Assembly (NCBI RefSeq): GCF_020873875.1
Contig: NZ_JAHWGU010000023.1
Coordinates: 1-64,000, forward strand
Source: Actinoplanes sp. DH11
Lineage (GTDB): Bacteria > Actinomycetota > Actinomycetes > Mycobacteriales > Micromonosporaceae
Length of the DNA: 64,000 nt
Reading direction: 5' to 3'
In this document: positions 42,458-50,889 of the stretch, one piece after another
Layout of the letters: every line of letters begins with the position of its first letter
How positions within the stretch are numbered: the stretch's first letter is position 1
Made by a program: the position numbers and the translations under genes
The notes under the pieces: model-generated
Seen by the model: the letters and a program-made list of their open reading frames with translations, nothing else
What the model was told of the DNA's origin: nothing
Databases searched by the model: none

Positions 42458-43141
42458 GTGGCGTTCCGTGCTCTGATCTTCGACTTCGACGGCCTGCTCA
42501 TGGACACCGAGACCACGTTGATCGACAGCTGGCGCCACGAATGGCGCCGGCACGGCCTGGAACTGGACGAGACCGGGTTCTTCGCGGAGCACGGCGGGGA
42601 CATGAGCGAGCAGCGGTACGCGGCGCTGGCGCGCGCTGCCGGTCCGGGCTTCGACCGGCTGGAGAGTCATGCGCGGCGGACCGCGTACCGGGAGGTTGTG
42701 CATGCCGGTCTGGGGCTGACGGCGGGGATGCCGGCGTGGCTGGACGAGGCGGAGCGGCGGGGCCTGCGGCTGGCGGTGGCGAGCAGTTCGGCCCGGGAGT
42801 GGGTGGCCGGCAACCTGGCGCGTACCGGCGATCTCGGCCGCTTCGAGGTGCTCGCCTGCGGTGACGAGGTGGCCGCGCACAAGCCCGACCCGGCCGTCTA
42901 CCACCTCGCGCTGGAACGTCTCGGGTTGCGCGGGGCCGACGCTGTCGCGTTCGAGGACAGCCCGCACGGCGTCACGGCCGCTCAGGCCGCCGGGTTGCGC
43001 TGCGTGGCGATCCCGAACCCGTTCACCGCGCCGGACCGGTACGCCCACGCGGACCTGTTGCTGAGCAGCGCCGCCGACCTCGGGCTGGCCGGCGTGCTGG
43101 CCGCGGTGCGGGCGCCGGAGCGGCAGTCCGCGGAGTCCTGA
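42458..43141 (+). CDS. HAD-superfamily phosphatase, beta-phosphoglucomutase-like subfamily
   Basis: A 227-residue HAD hydrolase. Motif I is IFDFDGLLMDTETT (nucleophile and acid/base Asp), motif II is the Ser-rich LAVASSSAREW, motif III is the Lys in AAHKPDPAVY, and motif IV is VAFEDSPHGVTAAQAAG. A four-helix cap between motifs I and II selects the substrate, typically a sugar phosphate. CATAAT at 42445-42450 lies seven bases before GTG 42458, so the message is probably leaderless. Divergent from the GAF-GGDEF gene. Confidence 0.9.
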   Translation: MAFRALIFDFDGLLMDTETTLIDSWRHEWRRHGLELDETGFFAEHGGDMSEQRYAALARAAGPGFDRLESHARRTAYREVVHAGLGLTAGMPAWLDEAERRGLRLAVASSSAREWVAGNLARTGDLGRFEVLACGDEVAAHKPDPAVYHLALERLGLRGADAVAFEDSPHGVTAAQAAGLRCVAIPNPFTAPDRYAHADLLLSSAADLGLAGVLAAVRAPERQSAES

Positions 43142-43329
43142 ACCACCCGCCGGACCACGGCCGGTCCCGCGCTGGACCACCCGCCGGTCCGGCGCCGACC
43201 ATCGGCCGCTCGCGCGCCGATCACCGGCCGCTCGCGCGCCGATCACCGACCGCCCGGTCGTCGATCCCGGGGGCCCAGGAGTCGCAAAACCTGCGGTGAA
43301 CCACCCGTTGCGGCACTGTTTCCGGATCA
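43142..43329. repeat. Short tandem repeats between HAD gene and cellulase promoter
   Basis: CGGCCGCTCGCGCGCCGATCAC occurs twice in tandem (43203-43224 and 43225-43246), and related CCACCCGCCGG(A/T)CC phrases precede it. It probably lies downstream of the HAD transcript. No gene is seen. Confidence 0.5.
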
Positions 43330-43357
43330 TTGCGCTGGGAGCGCTCCCATGTAATGC
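43330..43357 (+). promoter_or_regulatory. Cellulase promoter with a perfect CebR-type operator
   Basis: TGGGAGCGCTCCCA at 43336-43349 is a perfect 14-bp palindrome identical to the consensus binding site of CebR, the cellobiose-responsive LacI repressor of Streptomyces. It occupies the spacer between a plausible -35 (TTGCGC, 43330-43335) and -10 (TAATGC, 43352-43357), spacing 16 bp. A bound repressor would block RNA polymerase. Expected behaviour: expression on cellobiose or cello-oligosaccharides. Confidence 0.85.
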
Positions 43358-43445
43358 TGTCCACATCGGCCAACGATCCCCACCGATGTGTTGGTCGCCG
43401 TTCCCTGGCGCGCTCCCGCGCCGCCCGAAGTCTCGAGGAGTCTTC

Positions 43446-45224
43446 ATGAGACCCATCCCCACCCGTGTCCGCGCACTCACGGCTGCGGCAGCCGTGAGCA
43501 TCGTGGCCGGCGCCGGTGCCGTCGCCGTGGCGAACAGCGCCAGCGCCGCGGCCGGTTGTCGCGTCAACTACTCGGTGAACCAGTGGAGCACCGGGTTCAC
43601 CGGCAACGTCACCGTCACCAACCTGGGCGACCCGATCAGCGGCGGCTGGAACCTGACCTGGGCCTTCGCCGGCAACCAGCAGATCACCCAGGGCTGGAGC
43701 GCGACGATCAACCAGTCCGGGGCGAACGTCACCGCCGCCGGGCCGTCGTGGGCGGCCTCGCTGCCGACCAACGGCACCGCCAACTTCGGCTTCAACGCCA
43801 ACTACTCGGGTACGAACGCGGCGCCGACCACCTTCACGCTGAACGGCACGGTCTGCACCGGAAACGTGCCGACCAGCCCGTCGAGCAGCCCGTCGACGTC
43901 GCCCTCGACCTCGCCGTCCAGCAGCCCGTCGACCTCGCCGTCCACGTCGCCGTCGAACCCGCAGCCGGGCACCAAGGTCGACAACCCGTACGCCGGTGCC
44001 CGCGGCTACGTGAACCCGGAGTGGAAGGCCAAGGCCGAGTCGGTCGCCGGTGGCAACCGGGTCTCCAACAACCCGACCGCCGTCTGGATCGACCGGATCG
44101 CCGCCATCAACGGCACCACGGGCAGCAGCTCGAACGGTTCGATGGGCGTCCGGGACCACCTGGACGAGGCTCTCGAGCAGGGTGCCGGCTACATCCAGTT
44201 CGTGATCTACAACCTGCCCGGCCGGGACTGTGCGGCGCTCGCCTCCAACGGTGAGCTCGGCGTGAACGACCTGCCGAAGTACAAGACCGACTACATCGAC
44301 CCGATCGCGGCGATCCAGGGCGACGCCAAGTACGCCGCCCTGCGGATCATCAACATCGTCGAGATCGACTCGCTGCCGAACCTGGTCACGAACACTTCCG
44401 GCCAGCCCGGCGGCACGGCGACCTGCGACACGATGAAGGCGAACGGCGGATACGTCCAGGGCATCGGGTACGCGCTGCAGAAGCTCGGCGCGCTCGGCAA
44501 CGTCTACAACTACGTGGACGCCGCCCACCACGGCTGGATCGGCTGGGACTCCAACTTCGGCCCTAGCGCCGACATCATGCTGGAGGCCGCCCGGGCGTCC
44601 GGGAACGTGAAGAACGTGCACGGCTTCATCACGAACACCGCGAACTACTCGGCGCTGCGCGAGCCGTTCGTCCAGCCGACCACCACGGTCGGCGGGCAGA
44701 GCGTCCGCCAGTCCAAGTGGGTCGACTGGAACATGTACACCGATGAGCTGACCTTCGCGCAGGCCTTCCGGACCAAGCTGGTCTCGATCGGCTTCGACTC
44801 GGGCCTCGGCATGCTGATCGACACGTCCCGCAACGGCTGGGGCGGTTCGGCGCGGCCCACCGCGGCGAGCACCTCGACCGACGTGAACACCTACGTCAAC
44901 CAGTCCCGCATCGATCGCCGGATCCACGCCGGCAACTGGTGCAACCAGGCCGGTGCCGGCCTCGGCGAGCGTCCCACGGCGGCTCCGGCCCCCGGCATCG
45001 ACGCCTACGTCTGGGTCAAGCCCCCGGGTGAGTCGGACGGCTCCTCCGAGCTGATCCCGAACGACGAGGGTAAGGGCTTCGACCGGATGTGCGACCCGAC
45101 CTACACCGGCAACGCCCGTAACGGCAACAGCCTGTCCGGCGCGCTGGACGGAGCCCCGATCTCGGGTGCCTGGTTCCCGGCGCAGTTCGCTCAGCTGATG
45201 GCGAACGCCTACCCGGCACTGTAA
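43446..45224 (+). CDS. Secreted cellulase: CBM2 plus glycoside hydrolase family 6
   Basis: A 592-residue enzyme. Residues 1 to about 36 are a signal peptide. Residues about 37-140 form a family 2 carbohydrate-binding module with Cys near each end (CRVNYSVNQWSTGFTGNVTV, GWSATINQSG). A Ser/Pro/Thr linker (about 143-175) joins the GH6 domain: YNLPGRDCAALASNGE with Asp261 at the acid position, YKTDYIDPIAAIQGDA, NYVDAAHHGWIGW, and IDAYVWVKPPGESDG near the C-terminus. GH6 enzymes are inverting endoglucanases or cellobiohydrolases; the loops that distinguish them cannot be judged here, though the length favours an exo-type enzyme. GAGGAG precedes ATG 43446. Controlled by the CebR-type box. Confidence 0.93.
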   Translation: MRPIPTRVRALTAAAAVSIVAGAGAVAVANSASAAAGCRVNYSVNQWSTGFTGNVTVTNLGDPISGGWNLTWAFAGNQQITQGWSATINQSGANVTAAGPSWAASLPTNGTANFGFNANYSGTNAAPTTFTLNGTVCTGNVPTSPSSSPSTSPSTSPSSSPSTSPSTSPSNPQPGTKVDNPYAGARGYVNPEWKAKAESVAGGNRVSNNPTAVWIDRIAAINGTTGSSSNGSMGVRDHLDEALEQGAGYIQFVIYNLPGRDCAALASNGELGVNDLPKYKTDYIDPIAAIQGDAKYAALRIINIVEIDSLPNLVTNTSGQPGGTATCDTMKANGGYVQGIGYALQKLGALGNVYNYVDAAHHGWIGWDSNFGPSADIMLEAARASGNVKNVHGFITNTANYSALREPFVQPTTTVGGQSVRQSKWVDWNMYTDELTFAQAFRTKLVSIGFDSGLGMLIDTSRNGWGGSARPTAASTSTDVNTYVNQSRIDRRIHAGNWCNQAGAGLGERPTAAPAPGIDAYVWVKPPGESDGSSELIPNDEGKGFDRMCDPTYTGNARNGNSLSGALDGAPISGAWFPAQFAQLMANAYPAL

Positions 45225-45244
45225 GAAGCCACGATTCCCATCCG

Positions 45245-45281
45245 GCGACCGGCCGGCGCTTCTCGGGCGCCGGCCGGTCGC
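45245..45281 (+). terminator. Hairpin terminator after the cellulase gene
   Basis: GCGACCGGCCGGCGC (45245-45259) pairs perfectly over 15 bp with 45267-45281 around a seven-base loop, 20 bp after the stop. No T-run. Confidence 0.8.
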
Positions 45282-45353
45282 TTCGTGTCCGCCACGTCGG
45301 TGAGCGCTCGCCGACCAGGAGTCCGAGGTCGACCTGGCGCTGTCGAGGTTCGT

Positions 45354-45428
45354 GTTGATCTGCTGGCGGTGCGAAATCGCGGTTCTGACCCCTTGATCAC
45401 AGCGATTTCGTAGCGCTAGCAGATCAAC
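45354..45428. repeat. 75-bp dispersed palindromic repeat, copy 2
   Basis: It begins GTTGATCTGCTGGCGG and ends CGCTAGCAGATCAAC, with the same 75-bp length, same orientation and same internal landmarks (GCGAAATCGCGGTT, CCCCTTGATCACAGCGATTT) as the copy at 4640-4714. Like that copy it lies between convergent genes. A G for A change in the left arm (CTGGCG) breaks one pair of the stem. Confidence 0.85.
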
Positions 45429-45559
45429 TTCCCCTACTGGGCGGACGGGATCTGCTGAGGGCGCGACGGGCTCGTCCCGCGGACGATGTAAGTGACCGTG
45501 CCCGCCCGGGTCGATCACCGCCTCACCGGGGCCGGCGCGAGCCCCTGACCCCGGCGACG

Positions 45560-46168
45560 CTAGCTCTTCGCCACGAAGAAGCGGTAGACCGCCCGGTAGG
45601 ACACCGCGGTGGTGGCGCTGCCGCTGCAGGCGCCGGCCGGGGCGACGCCGCCCACGGTGTCCAGCCGCTGGATGTAGGTGATGTTGCCGAGCAGGCCGGG
45701 GCCCCGGGTGAGTTTCGCGGTGATGCGCAGCTGCGGGATGCTCGCCGGGTGGGCGGACGGCGCCCGGACCGCAGTCGTCCCGTCGCCCTCGACCAGGGAA
45801 CCGTCCTGGTCGGACTGCCAGCTGGGACCGCGGAAGTGCAGGACTGTCACACGTTTGGCGGGGCGGTTCTGCACACCGGTCAGCGAGGCCGCCGGCTCGA
45901 TCAGGGTCCAGGCGCCGGTGGTGCAGCCGTAGACCTGGACACCGCGCGCCTTGAGCACCGCGTGCACGACGTGGCCGGCGGGTGGCGCCAGTTCCGGCGG
46001 CACCACCGGTTCGCCGCCGAGGAAACTCTCCGCCTGGGTGGTGGCCGGCCGCGACGACGCGGCGGGCGTGCGGTCCGTCCCGGCGAACGAGACGCCGGCC
46101 GGCACCGCGACGGCGGTGAGTGCGAGGGCGCCGAACGCCCCGATGAACCGTACCTGGCGTCTGGTCAC
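45560..46168 (-). CDS. Secreted DUF3455-family protein
   Basis: A 202-residue protein. GTG 46168 follows GGAGGG. The signal peptide spans about 1-30 (VRFIGAFGALALTAVAVPAG). The mature domain matches DUF3455: HAVLKARGVQVYGCTTGAWT, LIEPAASLTG, VLHFRGPSWQSDQDGSLVEG, SIPQLRITAKL and YIQRLDTVGGVAPAGACSGS. Family function is unknown; members are secreted by bacteria and fungi. It is followed at 46270 by another exported-protein gene on the same strand. Confidence 0.82.
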   Translation of the reverse strand: MTRRQVRFIGAFGALALTAVAVPAGVSFAGTDRTPAASSRPATTQAESFLGGEPVVPPELAPPAGHVVHAVLKARGVQVYGCTTGAWTLIEPAASLTGVQNRPAKRVTVLHFRGPSWQSDQDGSLVEGDGTTAVRAPSAHPASIPQLRITAKLTRGPGLLGNITYIQRLDTVGGVAPAGACSGSATTAVSYRAVYRFFVAKS

Positions 46169-46269
46169 GAGGCCCTCCGGCGTTGGACGGTGACGCTGGG
46201 CCCTCACGGTAACGGGCCGCCGGGCGGGAGCGGCTCGTCGAGTCGGGAAATCACCCGCAGGAACGCCAC

Positions 46270-47076
46270 CTACCGGGGTGATCCGGGCATCGTGTAGAAA
46301 CCGGTCGGCAACTGCTGGGCCCGTTCCCGTGCGGCGCGCGACCGGGCCCGGATGCGCAGCAGCAGCAGGATGCCGAGGAAGACCAGGATGCCGCCGACGA
46401 TCAGGCCGGGACCGAGCAGGAACGAGTCCTCCGAGACCAGTGCGGTCTCCTGCGCCTCCGCCGGCTCCTCGTCCCGATCCGCGGGGGCCACCGGTCCGCC
46501 GGCGGCGTCCTCCCCGGCATCCTCCGCCGAGGGCGACGGCGACGCGTCGGCGGACGACGCGGACGGCGACGGCGACGGGGGCGACTCGGGGTCGCCGCCG
46601 ACCCGGGTGGTCAGCCCACCGGCGGTGAGCAGCGTGCCCTGCGCGTCGAAGGCCCGCGCCTCGAACCGCACCGGACCCGCATCGGGGCCGGTGAAGGCGA
46701 TCTGCCAGCGACCGGTGACGGTACGCCCGCGGCACAGCGTCCCCGGGTCCGGCGCGTCGTCCAGGACGGTCGTGGTGATGCCCTCGGTGCTGGTGCTCGT
46801 GCCGAAGACGCCGTCCTGTTCGACCCGGACCACGCGGAGCTGATCGGCCGGTAGCTCGGAGTGCACCAGCAGCGCCCAGCGCACCTTGCGGCACCGGCGG
46901 CTCTCCGAGGTCACCACGGCTGTCACGTCCGGTGCCGAGCGGCCGGCGGCGAACTCCTCCGGCCCCGTCACCCGCACGGCGAATCCCGGCACGTCGGCCG
47001 TGGCCGGCGCCTCGATCATGGTGCTCAGCACGGCGCCGGCGAGCAGTGCGCCGGCCAGGGTGATGAGATGTCGCAT
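46270..47076 (-). CDS. Exported protein with one C-terminal membrane anchor
   Basis: A 268-residue protein. ATG 47076 follows GAAGGGGGA. A signal peptide (1-27) leads to an extracytoplasmic beta-rich domain (about 30-155, two Cys) and a Ser/Pro/Ala/Asp/Glu-rich stalk. One transmembrane helix (GPGLIVGGILVFLGILLLLR) and a basic cytoplasmic tail (RIRARSRAARERAQQL) end the chain. This is the layout of a surface-displayed single-pass protein. The gene is divergent from the cytochrome-like membrane protein at 47457. Function unknown. Confidence 0.7.
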   Translation of the reverse strand: MRHLITLAGALLAGAVLSTMIEAPATADVPGFAVRVTGPEEFAAGRSAPDVTAVVTSESRRCRKVRWALLVHSELPADQLRVVRVEQDGVFGTSTSTEGITTTVLDDAPDPGTLCRGRTVTGRWQIAFTGPDAGPVRFEARAFDAQGTLLTAGGLTTRVGGDPESPPSPSPSASSADASPSPSAEDAGEDAAGGPVAPADRDEEPAEAQETALVSEDSFLLGPGLIVGGILVFLGILLLLRIRARSRAARERAQQLPTGFYTMPGSPR

Positions 47077-47456
47077 GGCGGTCCCCCTTCCCAGGCACCT
47101 CGCGTGCTTCGCCTGCACTACTAAGTTCGCCGTCGCGCCCGGAATGGTTCAGAGGGTGTCCTGCGTCACCACGCGGGAAAGCTTTAATTCTTCCTTACGG
47201 AAGCAACCTGATCGCCGTTTCGGCAGCTCAACGCGCATGTGCGAACGGTAGCTGACCGGCTACGCAAAAAATTTCGACGCTGTTCATCCGAAGCGCGGCC
47301 CACCACGTAATCCGGGGAGGACACGGACCGGCGCTCGGCAGGGGATAGCGGAGCGGCGGAACGGGTCCGGCAGAGCTTGAGCGCGGGGCGTCCCCCACGG
47401 ACGCCGGCGTCCCACCGCCCACGGGACGTGGCCGCACCAAGGAGAACGAGGAGTCA
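47077..47456. promoter_or_regulatory. 380-bp divergent regulatory region
   Basis: It lies between the exported protein gene and the electron-transfer module. The segment 47165-47290 is AT-richer than its surroundings, with GAAAGCTTTAATTCTTCC, the small palindrome CTTCC-TTAC-GGAAG (47190-47203), and GTAGC-TGACCG-GCTAC (47248-47263) followed by CAAAAAATTT. These are reasonable places for promoters and an operator. The end carries AAGGAG and GAGGAG before ATG 47457. No small gene is convincing. Confidence 0.45.
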
Positions 47457-49376
47457 ATGGCCCGGTCGAAGAACAACCAGCGCGCCGCCAATCGGGTGAC
47501 GGTCGATGTCGGATCCACCGGGACCCGGCCGGTCTCGAAGTCCGCCGTCCTCTTGCTCGTCGTCAGCGTCCTGGCCGCCCTCTGGGCCGTCGCCATGATG
47601 ACCACGCCCGGCAAGGTCGGCTACTACTACTTCTTCATCTACGCCGAGTTCTACATGGGCGTCATCAGCCTGGTGTCGCTCTCGATCACGATCATGGTCG
47701 GCCTGGTGGCGACGGACCGGCTGGTGCTCAGCATCCGCCAGCGGGTCCTGCTCCAGTCCGTGCACCGGACCACCGGCCTGATCGCGGTGAGCGCCCTCGG
47801 CGTGCACGTCTGGACCAAGTACACCGCCGACTACATCCGGCTCATCGACATCGCCGTGCCGTTCCTGGCGCCCGGGTACAACACCCTCTACGTCGGCCTC
47901 GGCACCATCTCCGGGTGGATCATGGTGCTGGTCATGTGGACCGGTATCGCACGGTCCCGCTTCATCGGCCGTGGCAAGCCGTGGATGTGGCGGGGCATCC
48001 ACGCGATCTCGTACCTGATGTGGCCGATCGCGCTGCTCCACGGCCTCGCCGCCGGCCGGCCCGCGCCCACCTGGGTCATCGTCAGCTACGTCGTGTGCGT
48101 GCTCGGCGTGCTCGTCGGCCTGGCCGTACGCCTGACGGTCAGCCTGAACCGCCGGAAGGACTTCTCGTCCGCGGCGGGAACCGGCATCAAGCCGGTCGGC
48201 CAGCTGGTGCCCACCGGCTCGCCGGCACCGAAGCGGCGTCCCGGCCGCCGCGGTGAGCCCGCGGTGGATCTGCTCGCTCCCGCCGGTCCGGCCGCGAACA
48301 CGGCTGCCTGGGTGCCGGCTGCCCCGCCGGTCCGCCCGGCCGAGCCCGCGCCGATGACCGCGCCGATGACCGCGCCGATGGCCGCTCCCGTCAGCCCCGC
48401 CCCGATGGCCGTTCCGGTCAGCCCGGCGCCGATGACGGCCGAGGCGGACTACCCGCCGCCGCGCGGCCGCCGCCCCGAGCTGGAGGCCCCCGCGCCCCGG
48501 CAGCGCCGGGCGGTCGAGGACGACGAGCGCTACGACACGGCCACCCGGGCCATCTCGCGGCGCGACATCGAGGACGAGCGGTACGTGTACGACGAGGAGC
48601 CCGCCCCGCGCTCCCGGGGCGGCCGGGCCCAGGAGATCTACGACGCCGGCCCGCGCCGCGGCCGCCGCTACGAGGACGACGAGCCCGCACCACGCGACCG
48701 CCGCGACCTGGAGGGAACCGGTACCCGGATGCGCCGGGACGACCTGGAGGCGACGGGCACGCGGATGCGCCGCGACGACCTGGAGGCGACGGGCACGCGG
48801 ATGCGCCGGGACGAGCTCGAGACGACCGGCACCCGGATGCGCCGGGACGAGCTCGAGACGACAGGTACCCGGATGCGCCGCGACGACCCGGCGGCGACGG
48901 GCACGCGGATGCGCCGCGATGAGCTCGAGGACACCGGCGCCCGGATGCGCCGCTACGCCGACGGCGAGGTGCCGCTGCGGGCCCGCCGGGTCGAGCCCGA
49001 GTACGAGGACCGCCCGCGCCGCCGCCGGGACGACGACTACGACGAGGTGCCGCCGCCGCGTGCCGCCCGGTACGAGGACGACCGCCCGGCCCGATACGAG
49101 GACGACCGCCCCGCCCGGTACGCCGAGGAGGAGCCGCCCCGCCGCCGCGAGCGTGCCGACGGCCGGCACAGCCGCAGCCAGTTCGTCGACCTCGCGGACG
49201 GCCAGTGGGGCGAGCCGGACGACTCACCGACCCTCGTCGACATGGCGTCCCGCCGGTCACGCCGGGCTGCCGCACCGGAACCGGAGACCCGTGGCGGCCG
49301 CCGGGCCCGGGCCGGCCGCGACGAGGACGACACCTATTTCTCCCAGCTTCGTGGTGACGTCAGGGAAGCGAATTGA
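47457..49376 (+). CDS. Six-helix, di-haem b-type membrane protein with an Arg/Asp-rich repeat tail
   Basis: A 639-residue protein. Six transmembrane helices lie within residues 30-225. Two helices carry paired histidines: His103 and His117 (13 residues apart) and His182 and His195 (12 apart), the arrangement that ligates two b-haems in ferric reductase and YedZ/MsrQ-like proteins. After residue 240 comes a long cytoplasmic, low-complexity tail. It holds seven perfect-length 12-residue repeats of the type DLEATGTRMRRD (residues 417-500, DNA 48705-48956) between acidic/basic stretches. The stop overlaps the TTG start of the NuoF-like gene (TTGA), so the two are translationally coupled. A membrane electron-transfer role is inferred from the His pairs and neighbours. 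Confidence 0.78.
   Translation: MARSKNNQRAANRVTVDVGSTGTRPVSKSAVLLLVVSVLAALWAVAMMTTPGKVGYYYFFIYAEFYMGVISLVSLSITIMVGLVATDRLVLSIRQRVLLQSVHRTTGLIAVSALGVHVWTKYTADYIRLIDIAVPFLAPGYNTLYVGLGTISGWIMVLVMWTGIARSRFIGRGKPWMWRGIHAISYLMWPIALLHGLAAGRPAPTWVIVSYVVCVLGVLVGLAVRLTVSLNRRKDFSSAAGTGIKPVGQLVPTGSPAPKRRPGRRGEPAVDLLAPAGPAANTAAWVPAAPPVRPAEPAPMTAPMTAPMAAPVSPAPMAVPVSPAPMTAEADYPPPRGRRPELEAPAPRQRRAVEDDERYDTATRAISRRDIEDERYVYDEEPAPRSRGGRAQEIYDAGPRRGRRYEDDEPAPRDRRDLEGTGTRMRRDDLEATGTRMRRDDLEATGTRMRRDELETTGTRMRRDELETTGTRMRRDDPAATGTRMRRDELEDTGARMRRYADGEVPLRARRVEPEYEDRPRRRRDDDYDEVPPPRAARYEDDRPARYEDDRPARYAEEEPPRRRERADGRHSRSQFVDLADGQWGEPDDSPTLVDMASRRSRRAAAPEPETRGGRRARAGRDEDDTYFSQLRGDVREAN
48705..48956 (+). repeat. 36-bp in-frame tandem repeat, seven copies
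   Basis: Seven contiguous 36-bp units encode variants of a 12-residue peptide ending in RMRR(D/Y). Units 2 and 3 (GACCTGGAGGCGACGGGCAC) and units 4 and 5 (GAGCTCGAGACGAC) are near-identical pairs, so the array grew by recent duplication and probably varies between strains. Confidence 0.9.
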
Positions 49377-50848
49377 GTACCGCACAGGTTCCACCGGTCA
49401 CGGCCATCGGAACGCCGCGCATCACCGCGGGGTTCGACGAGTACGGCCGTCTCGACCTGGTCGCACATCAGGAGGTGCACGGCGGGTTCGCCGCGCTCTC
49501 CTCGGGTGAGCTGGTCGGCCTCGCCGACCGGATCGAGCTGCGTGGCCGCGGCGGTGCGGGTTTCCCGTTCGCCCGCAAGGTGCGCGCGGTGATCGACTCG
49601 TGCCGCCGGCAGGACCTGCCGCCGGTGATCGTGGTGAACGCGACCGAGGGTGAGCCGCCGTCCTGGAAGGACAAGGCCGTGCTGACCCGCAACCCGCACC
49701 TCATCCTGGACGGCGCGGCGCTGGCCGCCGCCGCCCTGGACGCCGAGGAGATCGTGATCGGCATCGCCGACGACGGTGTCGGCCAGAGCTCGATCACCGC
49801 GGCGCTCGCCGAGCGCAAGATGCCGTGCCCGACCCGGATCGTCACGGTGCCGCACCGGTTCATCTCCGGTGAGGGTGGCGCGCTGGTCCGCGGCATCAAC
49901 GGCGAGGCGCACATCCCGCCCGGCCGCAAGGTCCGGTCCAGCGACAACGGCGTGATGGGCCTGCCCACGCTGCTCTCCAACGCGGAGACCTACTCGCAGC
50001 TGGCGATCGCGGCCCGGATCGGGCCGTGGGAGTACAACTCGGTGGGCATCCCCGAGGAGCCCGGCACGGTCATGCTCACCGTCGGCGGGTCGGCCACCGC
50101 GCCGGCGGTCGTGGAGGCGCCCAGCGGGACCCCGCTGATGGAGGTCCTGGAGATGTGCGGCGCCGACCTCGGGCCCGGTCTCCTGGTCGGCGGGTACCAC
50201 GGCAAGTGGATCACTGCCGAGCAGGCCCGGACCGTGACCATCTCCCGTAAGGGTTTCGCCAAGGTCGGCGGCACCCTCGGCGCCGGCATGCTGATCCCGA
50301 TCGGCTCCAAGACCTGCCCGCTCGGCGAGGTCGCCCAGGTCGTGCAATATCTGGCCGGTGAGTCGGCCGGTCAGTGCGGCCCGTGCCGGATCGGCCTGCC
50401 CGACCTGGCCCGGGCGGTCACCCTGGTGTCGCTCGGCGGCAACGCCGTGGAGAACGTGCGGCAGGCGGCCGGCCTGGTCAAGGGCCGCGGCGCGTGCAGC
50501 CACCCGGACGGCACGTCGCGGTTCGCGCTCTCCGCACTGGAGGTCTTCGCGGAGGACGTGCGGGCGCACGCCAACGGCGAGGGCTGCGGCAAGCAGGTCC
50601 GCGGCATCCTCCCGCTGCCCTACACCGCGGAGAAGGGCGCCCGGAAGCTGGCCCTGGACTGGTCACGCTGCGACGGGCACGGGCTCTGCTCGGCGGTCGC
50701 CCCGGAGATCATCCGGTTGGACCACAACGGCTTCCCGGCGTTCCCGCAGACGCCGTTGCCGCCGTGGCTGGAGGAGGGCGCCCGCAAGGCGGTGAACGTC
50801 TGCCCGGCGCTCGCGCTGCGTCTGACGGAGCCGACGGTCGCCAAATAG
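49373..50848 (+). CDS. NuoF-like flavoprotein fused to a CxxHGxC-type ferredoxin
   Basis: A 491-residue protein starting at TTG 49373 (overlap TTGA). Residues about 50-250 form the FMN/NADH-binding NuoF domain (RGRGGAGFPFARKVRAV, VVNATEGEPPSWKDK). An SLBB domain (about 250-320) and the NuoF iron-sulfur region (ESAGQCGPCRIG, Cys335, Cys338, Cys375) follow. In canonical NuoF the motif is SCGxCxPC; here the first Cys is Ala. The C-terminal 60 residues are a ferredoxin (CDGHGLCSAVAPEII and NVCPALAL; Cys433, Cys439, Cys477) of the three-Cys type found with P450s. It could take electrons from NADH, pass them over Fe-S clusters and hand them to the coupled membrane haem protein. Confidence 0.88.
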   Translation: MSTAQVPPVTAIGTPRITAGFDEYGRLDLVAHQEVHGGFAALSSGELVGLADRIELRGRGGAGFPFARKVRAVIDSCRRQDLPPVIVVNATEGEPPSWKDKAVLTRNPHLILDGAALAAAALDAEEIVIGIADDGVGQSSITAALAERKMPCPTRIVTVPHRFISGEGGALVRGINGEAHIPPGRKVRSSDNGVMGLPTLLSNAETYSQLAIAARIGPWEYNSVGIPEEPGTVMLTVGGSATAPAVVEAPSGTPLMEVLEMCGADLGPGLLVGGYHGKWITAEQARTVTISRKGFAKVGGTLGAGMLIPIGSKTCPLGEVAQVVQYLAGESAGQCGPCRIGLPDLARAVTLVSLGGNAVENVRQAAGLVKGRGACSHPDGTSRFALSALEVFAEDVRAHANGEGCGKQVRGILPLPYTAEKGARKLALDWSRCDGHGLCSAVAPEIIRLDHNGFPAFPQTPLPPWLEEGARKAVNVCPALALRLTEPTVAK

Positions 50849-50889
50849 GCCGGTGTGAACCGGCCGGACTATCGACGGGAGAGCACGCC

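Larger units (their letters stand above)
45225..45559. other. Gene-free stretch between cellulase and DUF3455 genes
   Basis: About 335 bp between convergent genes. It contains the cellulase terminator hairpin, the second copy of the 75-bp palindrome, and about 130 bp of GC-rich sequence in which I see nothing. Confidence 0.6.

Noticed and set aside
40847..43567. 906-residue frame joining the GAF-GGDEF protein to upstream sequence
   Set aside because: The extension is antisense to the HAD phosphatase gene and has no domain content.
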